DNA from: Verrucosispora sp. NA02020
GTDB lineage: Bacteria > Actinomycetota > Actinomycetes > Mycobacteriales > Micromonosporaceae
Length of the DNA: 64,000 nt
Direction of reading: 5' to 3'
NCBI RefSeq assembly: GCF_013364215.1
Contig: NZ_CP054923.1
Coordinates: forward strand, 3,286,001-3,350,000
Positions 16,701 to 28,300 of this stretch are shown one piece after another. The position numbers and the translations under genes were made by a program. Every line of letters begins with the position of its first letter. Within the stretch, counting starts at the first letter, position 1. The notes beneath the pieces are model-generated. The model had not been told where the DNA came from, did not search any database, and was given only the letters and a program-made list of their open reading frames with translations.

Positions 16701-19084
16701 GCTCCCAGTGGGTGGGTATGGGGCAGGGTCTGCTGGGCCGCGCGGAGGCGTTCGACGCCGCGATCCGCGCCTGCGACGCCGCCTGCCGCCCGCACCTCGG
16801 CCGGTCGGTCCGCGACCTGCTGCGCCAGCCGCCCGACGCCGCGAGTTTCGGCCCGATCGACGTGGTGCAGCCCCTGCTCTTCTCGGTGCAGGTCGCGCTC
16901 GCGGCACAGTGGCGTGCCTGGGGAGTGACCCCCGACGCCGTCGTCGGCCACAGCATGGGCGAGGTCGCCGCCGCACACGTCGCCGGCATCCTCAGCCTGG
17001 ACGACGCCGCGCAGATCATCTGCCGACGCAGCCGGCTGATGCGCCGGCTCAGCGGCCAGGGCGCGATGCTCGCCGTGGAACTGACCGTCGACGAGGCCCG
17101 GGAGGCGATCAGCGGACACGAGGCGGTGGTGTCCATCGGGGTGAACAACAGCCCCCGCTCCACCGTGCTCTCCGGTGACGTGGCGGCCCTCACCGGCATC
17201 GCCGAGACGCTGGAACGCGCCGCCGTGTTCTGCCGGTGGGTCAACGTCGACGTCGCCTCGCACAGCCCGCAGATGGACGTGCTCCGCGACGACCTGCTGG
17301 CCGCGCTCGACGGGCTCACCCACCATGCCGCCCGCCTCCCGCTGTACTCCACGGTCACCGGCACGGTCGTGCACGGCACCGACCTCTTGCCCGACTACTG
17401 GGTCGACAACCTGCGCGAACCGGTGCTCTTCGGCGACCAGATCGCCCGACTGCTGGCCGACGGTGCCGGCGTGTTCGTGGAGGCCAGCCCACACCCCATC
17501 CTGCTGCCGGCGGTCGAACAGGTGGCCGCCGCCTCCGACGGCACCGTCACCGTCCTGGCCAGCATGCGTCGGCACGAACCGGAACGGGACACCCTGCTGT
17601 CCACCCTCGGCGCCCTGCACGTGGCCGGTGTTTCGGTCGCGCTCGACCGGGCACTCACCCCCGGCGACGCTCGGGTCACGCTGCCGCCCTACCCCTGGCA
17701 GCGGGAGCGGTACTGGCCGGAGGGCATGGCCGGCTTCGACGGCGGCGACACGCCCCCGCCCGTCGCCGCGCCGACCGGAGCCGCCACGGCCGTGCTCGCC
17801 GACCGCCTGGACTCACCGATCGTCCCCGGGCACCACTACTGGCAGATGCGGTACGACGCCGACACCGCCGCCATCGGGGACCACCGGATCGGCGGCCAGG
17901 TCGTCGTCCCCGGCGCGCTCTATGTGGACGTCGCCCTGCGCGCCGCCGCCGAGACCCTGCCCTGCGCCCCGTCGGTCCTGTCCGACCTGGTGTTCAGCCA
18001 GGCGCTGGCCATCCCTGACCGGGGCAGCCGCCGGGTGCAGGTCACCCTCGACGCCACCACCCGTCCGGCACAGCTCCAGGTCTTCGGCGTCAGCGACGAC
18101 GGACCGACGCCGGTGATGCGTGTCCTGCTCACCGCCGCCACCGGGGACCCACCACCACCGGTGGACCCGGCCGCCGTGGCCGCCCGTACGCCCACCCTGG
18201 TCGAGGGGGCCGCCTTCTATGCCGACCTCGCCACCCGGGGACTGCGCTTCGGCCCCGCCTACCAGGGAATCCTGGAGATCCGCCACAACGATGTCGAGGC
18301 GCTGGCACGCATCGGGTCGCCCACCACGGCCGCGCTGCCGGACACCCGCGTGCATCCCGCCGTGCTGGACGCCGCCCTGCAGTCCGCACTCGCGCCGCTG
18401 CTGGCCACGGCGACGCCGGACACCGCGTACCTGAGCACCGGCGCCGAACGCGTGGTCGTGCACCGGGCCCCGGGCACCTCAGCGTGGGCGCACGCGGTGC
18501 ACCGGCCGGTGTCCGACGAGCGGTACCCGGTCGCGGACGTACGCCTGTTCGGCTCCGACGGGGAACTGTTGGTCGATCTGCGCGGGCTCGGTCTGGTGCG
18601 GACCCGTGGCCTGCCCGTCGAGGCGTCCCCGGACGACACCACCCCGACGCAGCTCGCCACCGGGCCGACCCTGGCCGAGGTCACCGACCCGCAGCAGCGT
18701 CGCGCGCTGCTGGCCGCAGCGGTGCTGACCCACGTCGCCGAGGTCGTCCGCCTGCCGGAACACCGCCTCGACGAGGGTACGCCGCTGCGCAGCATGGGCG
18801 TCGACTCGGTGATGGCGCTGGAACTGCGGCACCGGCTGGAACGGCTCACCGGCCTGCGCCTGTCGGCGACGTTGATCTACAACCACCCGACCATCGACCA
18901 GATCACCCGCCATCTGGCCGACCGACTCGGCCAACCGGAAGACGCCCGGCAACCGGCGGCGGCACGCCGACCCGAGCCCGCGCCGACGGCGACACCGACG
19001 CCTGCGGACGAGTCGCTGGACAGCCTCGAAGCGGAGCTGGCGGCGGAACTCGCCGAGCTCAACCGACGGATGGAGATGATCTGA
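13751..19084 (+). CDS. Type I polyketide synthase, ACP-KS-AT-AT-DH-ACP
   Basis: 1777 aa, starting at TTG 13751 (GGGGG at 13740-13744). Domains: ACP (about 14-95, Ser49 in GLDSL); KS (about 105-530, Cys281 in SACSSS with both catalytic His); first AT (about 550-860, Ser649 in GHSLGE); second AT (about 975-1290, Ser1068 in GHSMGE); DH (about 1355-1620, His1378 in [10 protein letters not shown] and Asp1540 in DAALQ); ACP (about 1650-1730, Ser1686); C-terminal helical docking tail. The first AT has Tyr674 where the second has Arg1093, each 25 residues after the Ser; this Arg binds the extender carboxylate. I infer that AT1 loads a non-carboxylated starter onto the N-terminal ACP and AT2 selects the extender (VASHS motif, methylmalonyl-like). 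The same order of a merged loader and first module is known in myxobacterial StiA, SorA and MtaB. No KR is present although DH looks intact. Confidence 0.93.
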   Translation: MTAEDRNSSAPMRYDELADWLLAEIGRLVGRDPATIRQDDKFSSYGLDSLRATHLVKALADLLGRPVPVTLLFARPTVRSLTTGLLEGVLDGALVTGIAAPAAAPTTINDPIAVVGLSCRLPAGDGPAQFWRALLDGSDAVRQVPPDRWNPESPVGGGPADPATAVTAQAGFLPGRIDGFDPLFFGISPREAQEMDPQQRLFLEVAWESMEDAGLADGRLDGSRTGVFVGAIWHDFADLAQRAASRLTSHSATGRALNMVANRLSYALGLRGPSVVVDSACSSSLLAVHLACQSIWAGESTTAIAGGVNLLLDPTSMVALTRFGGLAPDGRCKAFSADADGFGRGEGAVALVLRPLRLALADGDDIYCTIRGSATNNDGRSNGLTAPNPVAQEEVLREAYRRAGVDPGEVHYVETHGTGTMLGDPIEAGALSAVLCADRPPQQNLVIGSVKTNIGHLEGAAGVAGLLKAVLVLRHRAIPPNLHFDRPNPHIAFDDLRLRVPTEVEPWPAQQPPLAGVSAFGWGGTNVHLVLEGWTEPARMTVPPVERTRPEGTRPRVAFVCSPYGQQWTGMGRDLYRTEPVFRAVVRRCDHEFHRLTGISLVEEMFRDRGREDAEDVGVMQPLLFAVQVGLAAWLEDRGIRPDAVVGHSLGEVAAAVIAGILDLTAAVHLIHHYSDQQRRVAGTGGGMALVELSAAEVTALLTERGLAAVVAAENGPRSTALTGDRETLRTLVAQWKADGVLCSLIRVDLAAHGPAIDLVSDDLRTALAGLTPRPGRLPMISTVTGRPLDWRQAGADYFVRNLRQPVLLADAVRFLLDDGHDLFLEISAAPVLLPALRQSVENVDRPAQVLPTLRRDDDHGLAETLAECRALGLDVRPPAHHEDTAELVTLSAQHPQALRDLARQVAAGIGTPAEHPPSMADLAAAALRRSGQSHRLAVVAHQVPELAEHLGRFAAGERVVGLAVSDRAVDAPPRTVFVFPGQGSQWVGMGQGLLGRAEAFDAAIRACDAACRPHLGRSVRDLLRQPPDAASFGPIDVVQPLLFSVQVALAAQWRAWGVTPDAVVGHSMGEVAAAHVAGILSLDDAAQIICRRSRLMRRLSGQGAMLAVELTVDEAREAISGHEAVVSIGVNNSPRSTVLSGDVAALTGIAETLERAAVFCRWVNVDVASHSPQMDVLRDDLLAALDGLTHHAARLPLYSTVTGTVVHGTDLLPDYWVDNLREPVLFGDQIARLLADGAGVFVEASPHPILLPAVEQVAAASDGTVTVLASMRRHEPERDTLLSTLGALHVAGVSVALDRALTPGDARVTLPPYPWQRERYWPEGMAGFDGGDTPPPVAAPTGAATAVLADRLDSPIVPGHHYWQMRYDADTAAIGDHRIGGQVVVPGALYVDVALRAAAETLPCAPSVLSDLVFSQALAIPDRGSRRVQVTLDATTRPAQLQVFGVSDDGPTPVMRVLLTAATGDPPPPVDPAAVAARTPTLVEGAAFYADLATRGLRFGPAYQGILEIRHNDVEALARIGSPTTAALPDTRVHPAVLDAALQSALAPLLATATPDTAYLSTGAERVVVHRAPGTSAWAHAVHRPVSDERYPVADVRLFGSDGELLVDLRGLGLVRTRGLPVEASPDDTTPTQLATGPTLAEVTDPQQRRALLAAAVLTHVAEVVRLPEHRLDEGTPLRSMGVDSVMALELRHRLERLTGLRLSATLIYNHPTIDQITRHLADRLGQPEDARQPAAARRPEPAPTATPTPADESLDSLEAELAAELAELNRRMEMI

Positions 19085-19085
19085 C

Positions 19086-22000
19086 ATGGCCGACGGATCT
19101 CGTCCGGGAGACCCGGCCACACCAGGACCACAGGCCACGCTGACCGCGGCCCTCTCCGCCGTCCGGCAACTCCGGCAGAAGGTCGACGCGCTCGAACGCT
19201 CCGCCCGCGAACCACTCGCGATCGTCGGCATCGGGTGCCGGCTGCCCGGCGGCGTCACCTCGGCGGAGACGTTCTGGCAGGCGCTGATCGACGGTGTCGA
19301 CGGCATCGTGGAGGTGCCGCGCGACCGGTGGCACACCGAGGACGCGCCGCCCGGGGACGTGTTCCGCCAGGGCGGATTCATCGACGGGGTGGCGGACTTC
19401 GACCCGTACTTCTTCGGCATCTCCCCGCGCGAGGCGGCCCGGATGGACCCCCAGCAGCGACTGTTCCTGGAGACCTCCTGGGAGGCGCTGGAGAACGCCG
19501 GCCTCACCCGCGACCAGCTCCGGGGCAGCGCCACCGGAGTGTTCGTCGGCGCCAACGCCACCGACTACCTCCAGTTGCAGCTCGCCGACCCGGCCGACGT
19601 CGACACGTACACGGTGGTCGGCGGTGTCGGCTGCATCATCGCCAACCGGCTGTCGTACCTGCTGGACCTGCGCGGACCGAGCCTGACCCTGGACACCGCC
19701 TGCTCGTCCTCGCTGGTCGCCGTGCACCTGGCCGGTCAGAGCCTGCGGACGCGGGAATGCGACACCGCCGTGGTCGGCGGCATGAACGTCATCCTCTCGC
19801 CGACCCTGACCGAGGCACACGCCCGAGGGCTGCCGTTGGCGCCGGACGGCCGGTGCAAGACCTTCGACGCCCGCGCCGACGGGTACGGCCGGGGCGAAGG
19901 CGTCGCCGTGGTGGTGCTCAAGCGCCTCTCCGACGCGGTCGCCGCCGGGGACCGGATCTGGGCGGTGATCGCCGGCTCGGCGGTCAACCAGGACGGCCTC
20001 ACCAACGGCCTCACCGCGCCCAGCGGACACGCCCAGCGCGCGGTCATCACCACGGCACTGCGCAACGCCCAGGTCAACGCCGGGCAGGTCACCCTCCTGG
20101 AGGCACACGGCACCGGCACCGAACTCGGCGACCCGATCGAGGTCGAGGCGCTCGGGGAGGTCTACGGCGCGGCCACCGACGCGACGGACCGGTGTGCGCT
20201 CGGCTCCGCCAAGACCAACCTCGGTCACCTGGAGGCCGGCGCGGGCATCGTCGGCATGATCAAGGTGGCGCTCAGCATCCGGCACCGCGCGATCCCGCCG
20301 CTGCTGCACCTGGAGAGACTCAACCCCCATCTCGACCTCGACGACACGCGGCTGTTCATTCCGCGCACCGCGCAGAGCTGGGAGGTGCCCACCGACCGCC
20401 GCTACGGCGCGGTCAGCTCGTTCGGGGCCGGCGGCACCAACGCCCACGTGGTGCTCGGGCCGGCGCCCGAGCCGCGTACCCCGGTCGTCGTCGACGAGTC
20501 CGACGGCGAGCCCGTCGTGCTGTCCCTCACCGCGGCGGCACCCGAGGCGTTGACCGCGATGGCGCGGGCCTACGTCACACATCTGCGCAGCCCCGAGGCG
20601 CTGGCCCGACCGCTGGCCGAGATCGCGTACGCCACCGTGGTCCGCCGGACCCAGCACGACCACCGACTCACCGTGGTCGCCGCCACCCACGAGGAGGCGG
20701 CCCGACGGCTCACCGAGTGGCTCGACACCGGCGAGGCGTCCGGCGTCAGTCGTGGCCGGGCCCGCAACCGGGCCGGACGCAAGGTCGTCTTCGTGGTGCC
20801 GGGCCAGGGTGGACAGCGCGCCGGCATGGGCGCGGAGCTGATGCGCCACTGCCCGCACTTCCGCGCCGCCGTGACCGAGTGCGACGAGGCGTTCCGTCGG
20901 GTGCTCGGCCGCAGCATCCTCGACGCGGTGCACGGCCTGCCCGAGGGCACCGAACTGACCGGTATCGACGTCATCCAACCGGCCCTGTTCGCGATGGCGG
21001 TCGGTCTGGCCGCCCGCTACCGCGCCGCCGGTGTCGAACCGGACGCCGTGGTCGGGCACAGCATGGGCGAGATCGCCGCGGCGTACCTGGCCGGGGCGTT
21101 GGGTCTGGACGACGCCGCGCGCATCGTCTGCCGGCGCAGCGCGTTGTTGCTGCGGATCGCCGGGCAGGGCGAGATGCTGCTGGCGGCGCTGCCCACGGCC
21201 GCCGCCGAGGAGCTGGTGACCGGGCACGAGCACCTGGTGTCGGTGGCGGTCTGCAACAGCCCGACCTCGACGGTGCTCTCCGGTGACCCGGTGACCCTGG
21301 CCCGCATCGCCGACCGGCTGCGGGCCGACAACGTCTTCAGCCGGCCGGTACGCGTCGACGTCGCCTCGCACAGCCCGCAGGTCGACGCCCTCACCGACGA
21401 CCTGCTCACCGAGTTGGCCGGGATCCGTCCCCGCGCCGGCACGGTGCCCGTCTTCTCCACCGTCACCCGCCAGTGGTGCGACGGCTCCGGCTTCGACCCG
21501 GACTACTGGGTGCGCAACCTGCGGGCGCCGGTGATGTTCTGGCCGGCGGTCCAGGCGCTGGTCGCCGAGGACCATGGTGTCTTCGTCGAGCTCAGTCCAC
21601 ACCCGATCCTCACCGGCGCGGTGGAGGAGGGCTTCGACCGTGCGGACCGCGACGGCCTGGCACTGGCGTCGCTGCGACGCGACGAACCGGAGACGTACGG
21701 GCTGGCCACCGTGCTCGGTGCCCTGCACGCCAACGGACTGTCCGACGCCCTGCGCCGCCGGGCCCCCGACCCGGTGCCGATGGTGCCGCTACCCGGATAC
21801 ACCTGGCAGCACGAGCGGCTCTGGTTCGACCAGACCGACCGTCCGCGTACGCGGCCCCGGCCGACGGCCACCGCATCCGAGCCGACCACACCGGAGCCGC
21901 GCACACCGGAGGTGACCGATACCTCGCCGGACCCGACGACCGGGCCGACCGCCCGAACCGCCGACGATCTCCGTCGGCTCGTCCTCGACGTGGTCTGCGA

Positions 22001-22346
22001 CATCCTGCGGATGGACGCCTCGCGGATCGAGCCGCACGACGGCTTCGTGCAGCTCGGCATGGACTCCATGCTCGCCGCCCGGATCCGTGCCCGGCTCGGC
22101 GCCGCACTGGACCACCGGCTCCCCGCCACCGTCATGTTCGAACACCCGACCGTGGCAGCGCTCACCGCGCACCTGACCGCCCTGGTCGCCGGGGCCGGCG
22201 ACGACGCGCCACCGGACCTCGACGTAGCGCCGCCGGTGGCACCGCACCGGGTGGTGGAACACGTCGAGGAACTGTCCGAGGAGGAACTGCTCGACATGTT
22301 GGCCGAGGAACTGAACGCGTCCACCGGCACCGGGGAGATCCGATGA
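19086..22346 (+). CDS. Type I polyketide synthase, KS-AT-ACP
   Basis: 1086 aa, starting 1 nt after the PKS1 stop. An N-terminal coiled docking segment (about 15-40) precedes KS (about 41-470, Cys206 in [26 protein letters not shown]), AT (about 560-880, Ser659 in [11 protein letters not shown] selectivity motif) and ACP (about 955-1040, Ser994 in GMDSM). The C-terminal acidic helix [14 protein letters not shown] is a docking element for the next subunit. It is a minimal, non-reducing extension module: it adds one extender and leaves the beta-keto group. Confidence 0.94.
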   Translation: MADGSRPGDPATPGPQATLTAALSAVRQLRQKVDALERSAREPLAIVGIGCRLPGGVTSAETFWQALIDGVDGIVEVPRDRWHTEDAPPGDVFRQGGFIDGVADFDPYFFGISPREAARMDPQQRLFLETSWEALENAGLTRDQLRGSATGVFVGANATDYLQLQLADPADVDTYTVVGGVGCIIANRLSYLLDLRGPSLTLDTACSSSLVAVHLAGQSLRTRECDTAVVGGMNVILSPTLTEAHARGLPLAPDGRCKTFDARADGYGRGEGVAVVVLKRLSDAVAAGDRIWAVIAGSAVNQDGLTNGLTAPSGHAQRAVITTALRNAQVNAGQVTLLEAHGTGTELGDPIEVEALGEVYGAATDATDRCALGSAKTNLGHLEAGAGIVGMIKVALSIRHRAIPPLLHLERLNPHLDLDDTRLFIPRTAQSWEVPTDRRYGAVSSFGAGGTNAHVVLGPAPEPRTPVVVDESDGEPVVLSLTAAAPEALTAMARAYVTHLRSPEALARPLAEIAYATVVRRTQHDHRLTVVAATHEEAARRLTEWLDTGEASGVSRGRARNRAGRKVVFVVPGQGGQRAGMGAELMRHCPHFRAAVTECDEAFRRVLGRSILDAVHGLPEGTELTGIDVIQPALFAMAVGLAARYRAAGVEPDAVVGHSMGEIAAAYLAGALGLDDAARIVCRRSALLLRIAGQGEMLLAALPTAAAEELVTGHEHLVSVAVCNSPTSTVLSGDPVTLARIADRLRADNVFSRPVRVDVASHSPQVDALTDDLLTELAGIRPRAGTVPVFSTVTRQWCDGSGFDPDYWVRNLRAPVMFWPAVQALVAEDHGVFVELSPHPILTGAVEEGFDRADRDGLALASLRRDEPETYGLATVLGALHANGLSDALRRRAPDPVPMVPLPGYTWQHERLWFDQTDRPRTRPRPTATASEPTTPEPRTPEVTDTSPDPTTGPTARTADDLRRLVLDVVCDILRMDASRIEPHDGFVQLGMDSMLAARIRARLGAALDHRLPATVMFEHPTVAALTAHLTALVAGAGDDAPPDLDVAPPVAPHRVVEHVEELSEEELLDMLAEELNASTGTGEIR

Positions 22347-25300
22347 CCGGCCCCAAGGACCGCCAGGCGATCCTGGTGGAGAGCCTGCGCGAGATCCGCC
22401 GTCTGCGCGACGAACTCGACGCGACCCGCGCGGCGGCGACCGAACCCGTCGCCATCGTCGGGATGGCCTGCCGGATGCCCGGCGGCGTCCGCACCCCCGA
22501 CCAGTTCTGGCACCTGCTCGACCGGGGCGAGGACGCGATCACCGAGGTTCCCGCCTCCCGGTGGGACGTGGACCGCTACTACGACCCGTCACCGGAGACG
22601 CCCGGCACGATGTACACCCGGCGGGGCGGCTTCCTCGACGACATCGACCAGTTCGACGCCGCCTTCTTCGGCATCTCCCAACGCGAGGCGGCCTGGCTCG
22701 ACCCGCAGCAACGGCTGCTGCTCGAAGTCGGCTGGGAGGCCGTCGAGGACTCCGGTCAGGCACCCGACGGGCTGGCCGGCTCGGCCACCGGCGTCTGGTT
22801 CGGGGTCACCACGTACGACTACTGCCAACGCCAGATGCGCGAGGTCGACGCGGCGACGCTGGAGGCGTACGCGCTGACGAGCAACGCCTCGACCTTCGCC
22901 GCCGGCCGACTGTCGTACTGGCTCGGGCTGACCGGGCCCAGCCTCTCCGTCGACACCGCCTGTTCGTCGTCCCTGGTGGCCGTCCACCTCGCCTGCCAGA
23001 GCCTACGGTCGGGGGAGACCTCGATGGCGTTGGCCGGCGGCGTCAACGTGCTGCTCGCCCCCGAGTGGTCGGTCGTCGCCTCGCGGGCCCGGATGCTGGC
23101 CCCCGACGGTCGGTGCAAGACCTTCGACGCCGCAGCCGACGGCTACGTCCGCAGCGAGGGCTGCGGGGTGGTGGTGCTCAAGCGACTCTCCGACGCGCTC
23201 GCCCAGGGCGACCGGGTCCTGGCCGTCATCCGGGGCTCGGCGGTCAACCAGGACGGCCGCAGCGGCGGCATCACCGTACCCAACGGCAGCGCCCAGCAGG
23301 AGGTGATCCGCGCTGCGTTGCGGGCCGCCTCGGTACGCCCCGAGGAGGTCGGCTACCTGGAGGCGCACGGCACCGGCACACCGCTGGGCGACCCGATCGA
23401 GTTACGTGCCGCCGACGCGGTCCTCGGCCGGCGGGACCCGGCCGAGCCCCTGCTGGTGGGTTCCGTGAAAACCAACATCGGTCACCTCGAACCGGCCGCC
23501 GGTATCGCCGGTCTGATCAAGGTCGTGCTCAGCCTGCGCCACCAACGGATCCCGGCGCACCTGCACCTGCGTACGGTCAACCCCGACATCGGTCTCGACG
23601 AGATGGCGCTGGAGATCCCCACCACCGCCCGGGACTGGCGCAGCGGCGACCGCCCCCGCATCGCCGGGCTCAGTTCCTTCGGTGCCAGCGGCACCAACGC
23701 CCACCTGATCGTCGCCGAGGGACCACCGGAACCGGTGGCCGCGCCCGACGAGTCCCCCCGGACCGCCCACCTTCTCCCGATCTCCGCCCGTTCCCCGCAG
23801 GCCCTCGACGAACTCGCCGGCCGCTACGAGGCACTGCTGGCCGAGCCGGCCGGTGCCGGAGCGGTGGCGGACGTCTGTCACTCGGCGGCCACCGGCCGCG
23901 CCCACCTGCCGTACCGGCTGACCGCCGTCGGCACCGACGCCGCCCACCTGCGTGACCAGCTCCGGGCGGCGCGGGCCGGGAGGACCGCGCCCGGACTGCG
24001 CCGCGACCACGCCCGGCCGCACGCCACACCCGGCGTGGTGTTCCTGCTCACCGGCCAGGGCGCCCAGTACCCGGGCATGGCCGACCTGCTGTACCGGACC
24101 GAACCGGTGTTCCGGCAGGTCATCGACGAGTGCGCGGAACTGCTTCGACCGCTGCTGGACACGCCGCTGCACACGCTGCTCGCCGCCGCCGGACCCACAC
24201 CCGTCGCGCCGGACGCCGTGCCGCTGCACGACACCCGCAACACCCAACCGGCGCTGTTCGCGGTCGAATACGCCCTGGCCGCACTCTGGCGCTCCTGGGG
24301 GATCGTGCCGGCGGCGCTGCTCGGGCACAGCGTCGGCGAACTGGTCGCGGCGTGCCTCGCCGGAGTCTTCGACCTGGCCGACGGACTCCGGCTGGCCACC
24401 CGACGCGGCCAGCTGATGCACACCACCGCCGCCGGGGCGATGGCGAACGTGTCGGCTCCGCCGGCCCGGCTCGAACCGGCACTCGCGCCGTACGCCGGGC
24501 GGCTGTCGGTCGCCGCGGTCAACGGCCCCGCCGACGTGGTCGTCTCCGGCGAGCCGGCGGCGCTGGCGACCCTGCTCGACACGCTGGAGTCGCAGGGGAT
24601 CCGCAGCAAGCGGCTGACCACCACCCGTGGCTTCCACTCGCCGCTGATGGACCCGGTGCTCGCCGAGTTCGAGCGCGAGGCGGGCACGCTGACGTACCAC
24701 CCGCCACGGATCCCGGTGCTCTCCAACGTCACCGGCACCTACCACGGCGCCGACGGGTTCTCGGCCCGCTACCTGCGCGAGCACGTACGCGGCACGGTGC
24801 GCTTCGCCGATGCCGCCCGGACCCTGCTCGACGACGGCCACACGGTCTTCCTGGAGGTCGGCCCCGCGCCCGTGCTCGCCGCGATGGTGCGGCGGATCGA
24901 CGACGCCTCCGTCGTCGACCGGCCCCGGCTGTTCCTGCCCTCGCTGCGCAAGGGCCACGACGACTGCCGGACCATCCTGGACAGCCTCGGCGCGCTGCAC
25001 ACCCGGGGCGTCGCGGTGGACTGGACCACGCTCGGCCGGGGACGCCGCCGGGTACCGGTGCCGACCAGTGTCTTCCGCCGGGAACGGCACTGGTATCCCG
25101 CAGCGGAACCGGGACGCACCGTCCCGGCCGACCGGGCCGGGGAGACGACGGCGGCCGTCCCGGACACCGCATCACGGTCGCTGCTGGGACGCCGGGTGCC
25201 GTCCCCGCTGGACGTCGTCCAGTTCGAGTCCCGTCTCGACGCCGCACGCCACCCCTGCCTCGGCGACTGCGTGATGGACGGCCTGCCGGTGGTGAACATC

Positions 25301-28300
25301 GGCGTCTACCTGGAAGCCGCCCTGGCCGCGGTCCGGCACCTGCGCGGACCGGGCCCGATCGAGGTGACCGACTGCACGGTGACCCAGAGCCTGGTCCTCG
25401 AACACGGACGTGCCGTCGACGCCCACCTGCTGGTCGAGCCCGACGCCACCGGGCACCTCGGCTACCGGTACTACGCCGCCCACCCGGACTCCGACGCGGA
25501 CCCGACCTGGGTGCTGCACAGCCGGGGCCACGCCGGCCTGCTGCCGCCGTCGGCACCAGAGTCCCCGGTCGACCTCGCCGCACTCCGGGCCGACCTGGCC
25601 GGGGAGCTGACCGGAGCCGAGTTCTATCGGCGGATGTGGCACCGCAAGCTCTATCTGGGCCCGTCCGCCCAGTGGGTGGACCACGTCTGGCAGCGTGACG
25701 GCGAGGCGGTGGCCCGGATGCGTGCCGGGCACCCCGACGAGACCGACGACTATCTGCTGCACCCGGGTCTCACCGACGCCATGTTCCAGGCCCTGTTCGC
25801 CTGCCTCCCCGCCGATCGGCAGGCCGACGCCGCCTACCTGCTCGTCGGCATCGAACGGTTCCGCTTCCACGGCATGCCCGCGTACGGCGGCGAGTTGTAC
25901 TGCCACGTACGGCTGCTGCCCACGGCGGGCCCGGCGACGCTGCACGCCGAGGTGCGTCTCTACGACGACGCGGGGCGGGCGGTCGTCTCCGCCGACGGTG
26001 TCCTGCTCAAGCGCGCCGGCCGGGAGAACCTCAGGCGCACCGACGCCCCCGCACCCCGAGCCGTCGTGACCGCCGCACCGACGGTGGCCGCGTCACCGCC
26101 GCCGACCGCCGTGCCCACCGGCCCGCTGGACCGGTCGACCGTCGAGAAGCTGGTCGCCGACGCCGTCGCCCGCGCCCTGGGCGCCGCCGACGGTGACGGG
26201 CTCGACCGGCACGAGCCGGTGCAGAACCTCGGCCTGGACTCGCTCATGGCGCTGGAGGTGAAGGAGGGGCTCTCCGCCGCCTTGGGGGTCTCGCTGCCGA
26301 TGGTGGCGTTCCTGGACGGCAGCAGCATCGTCAGCCTCGCCGAGACGGCGCACACCCGCCTCGGCGGTGCCGCGTCGACGGACCGGCCTGCGCCGGCCGG
26401 ACGCCCGGAGAGCACCACCGTACGACCGGCCCCGGCCGACCGGTACGCACCGTTCCCGCTCACCGACCTGCAACAGGCGTACCTGGTCGGTCGCTCCGAC
26501 GCGTTCGAACTCGGCAACACCTCCACGTACTTCTTCCTGGAGGTCGACATCGAGCAGCTCGACGTCGACCGCCTCGGCGCGGCACTGCGCCGGATGGTGG
26601 ACCGCCACGACATGCTGCGGGCGGTGGTCAGCCCCGAGGGCCACCAGCGGGTCCTGCCGCAGGTGCCGCCGTACCGCATCCGGGTGGTCGACCTGCGCGC
26701 CGAGAGCGACCGGCGACGCGACGAGCGGCTCGACGAGATCCGTGCCGAGATGACCACCCAGGTCTTCGACACCACGGTCTGGCCGTTGTTCGACGTCCGG
26801 GCGACCCGGGTCGACGCGCACCGCACCCGGCTGCACTTCGGCTTCGACGCGCTCATCATCGACGCCTGGAGCACGTCGATGCTCTTCCGCGAACTGGCCG
26901 CCGCCTACCGGGGCGACGACGCGTCGCTCCCGCCGCTGGAGCTGACGTTCCGCGACTACGTGCTGGCCCGCGAGCAGGAGATCGGCGGGCCCCGGCACAC
27001 CGAGGCCCGGGAGTACTGGATGCGGCGGCTGGAACACCTGCCCCCGGCACCGGAGCTGCCGCTGGCCACGAGCCCGGCCCAGGTGGACCGGCCGGTCTTC
27101 ACACACCGGTCGGCACGCCTGGACACGGCCGACTGGACGCGCTTCAAGCAGTTCGCCACCGCTCGGGGCGTCACCGCCTCGGCGGCCCTGTGCACCGCGT
27201 ACGCGCAGGTGCTGGCCGCCTGGAGCAAGTCCAGCCGGTTCACCCTCAACGTGCTCTTCTTCAACCGGGCACCGGTGCACCCGGACGTCAGCCGGATGCT
27301 CGGCAACTTCAGCACCACGTCGCTGCTGGAGGTCGACAGCACCCGTACCGACGACTTCGGCACCCGCGCCGTGCGGGTGCAACGGCAGCTCTGGAGCGAC
27401 CTGGAACACAGCCAGTTCAGCGGCGTGCAGGTGCTGCGCGAACTGAACGCGGCCGGTGGCGGCTCGGCCCGGGCGACCATGCCCGTGGTCTTCGCCAGCA
27501 CGGTGAACTTCGCCGCCAAGGACGACGGCGCGGCGGCCACCGGGCTGGCCCAGCACCTGCTCGACCTCGGCTCCGGTGGCCGCGAGGTGGCCAGTTCCAT
27601 CCGGACGCCCCAGGTGTGGCTGGACCACCAGGTCGTCGAGGACGCCGGTGCGCTGGTCGTCAACTGGGACGTGATCGAGGAACTGTTCCCGGCCGGGATG
27701 ATCGACGCGATGTTCGACGCGTACGTCGGGACGTTGCGCGACCTGTGCCGTGACGAGTCGACCTGGCGTCGCCCGGCCCCCGTGCTGACCCCGGAGACGG
27801 ACCTGGCGGTCCGGCGCGCGGTGAACGCCACCACCGGCCCGCTGCCGGCGGGGCTGCTGCACGCGCCGTTCCTCCAGGCGGCGGCCCGGTACCCGGACCG
27901 GCCGGCGGTGATCACCACGGACCGTCGCCTGACCTACCGGGACCTCGACCGCCGCTCCGACCGGGTGGCGCAGTGGCTGGCCGACAACGCCGCCGGCCCC
28001 GGCACCCTGGTCGGCGTCGTGATGGAGAAGGGCTGGGAGCAGATCGTCGCCGTGATCGGCGTCCTCAAGGCGGGCGCCACCTACGTGCCGGTCGACGCCC
28101 ACGTCCCGCCGGAGCGGCTCCGCCTGCTGCTGGACAGCGCGGCGATCTCGCTGGTGCTCACCCAGTCCTGGGTCGAGGAGCGGACCCGGTGGCCGGAGGG
28201 CGTGGTCCGCACCACCGTGGACACCCTGCCCGCCGGCCGGACCCGCCGGTCCGCCCGTGCCCGCCAGGCCAGCCCCGACAGCCTCGCGTACGTCATCTTC

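Noticed and set aside
19059..21728. 889-codon open frame on the minus strand
   Set aside because: Shadow of PKS2; residue composition is typical of antisense high-GC coding DNA.
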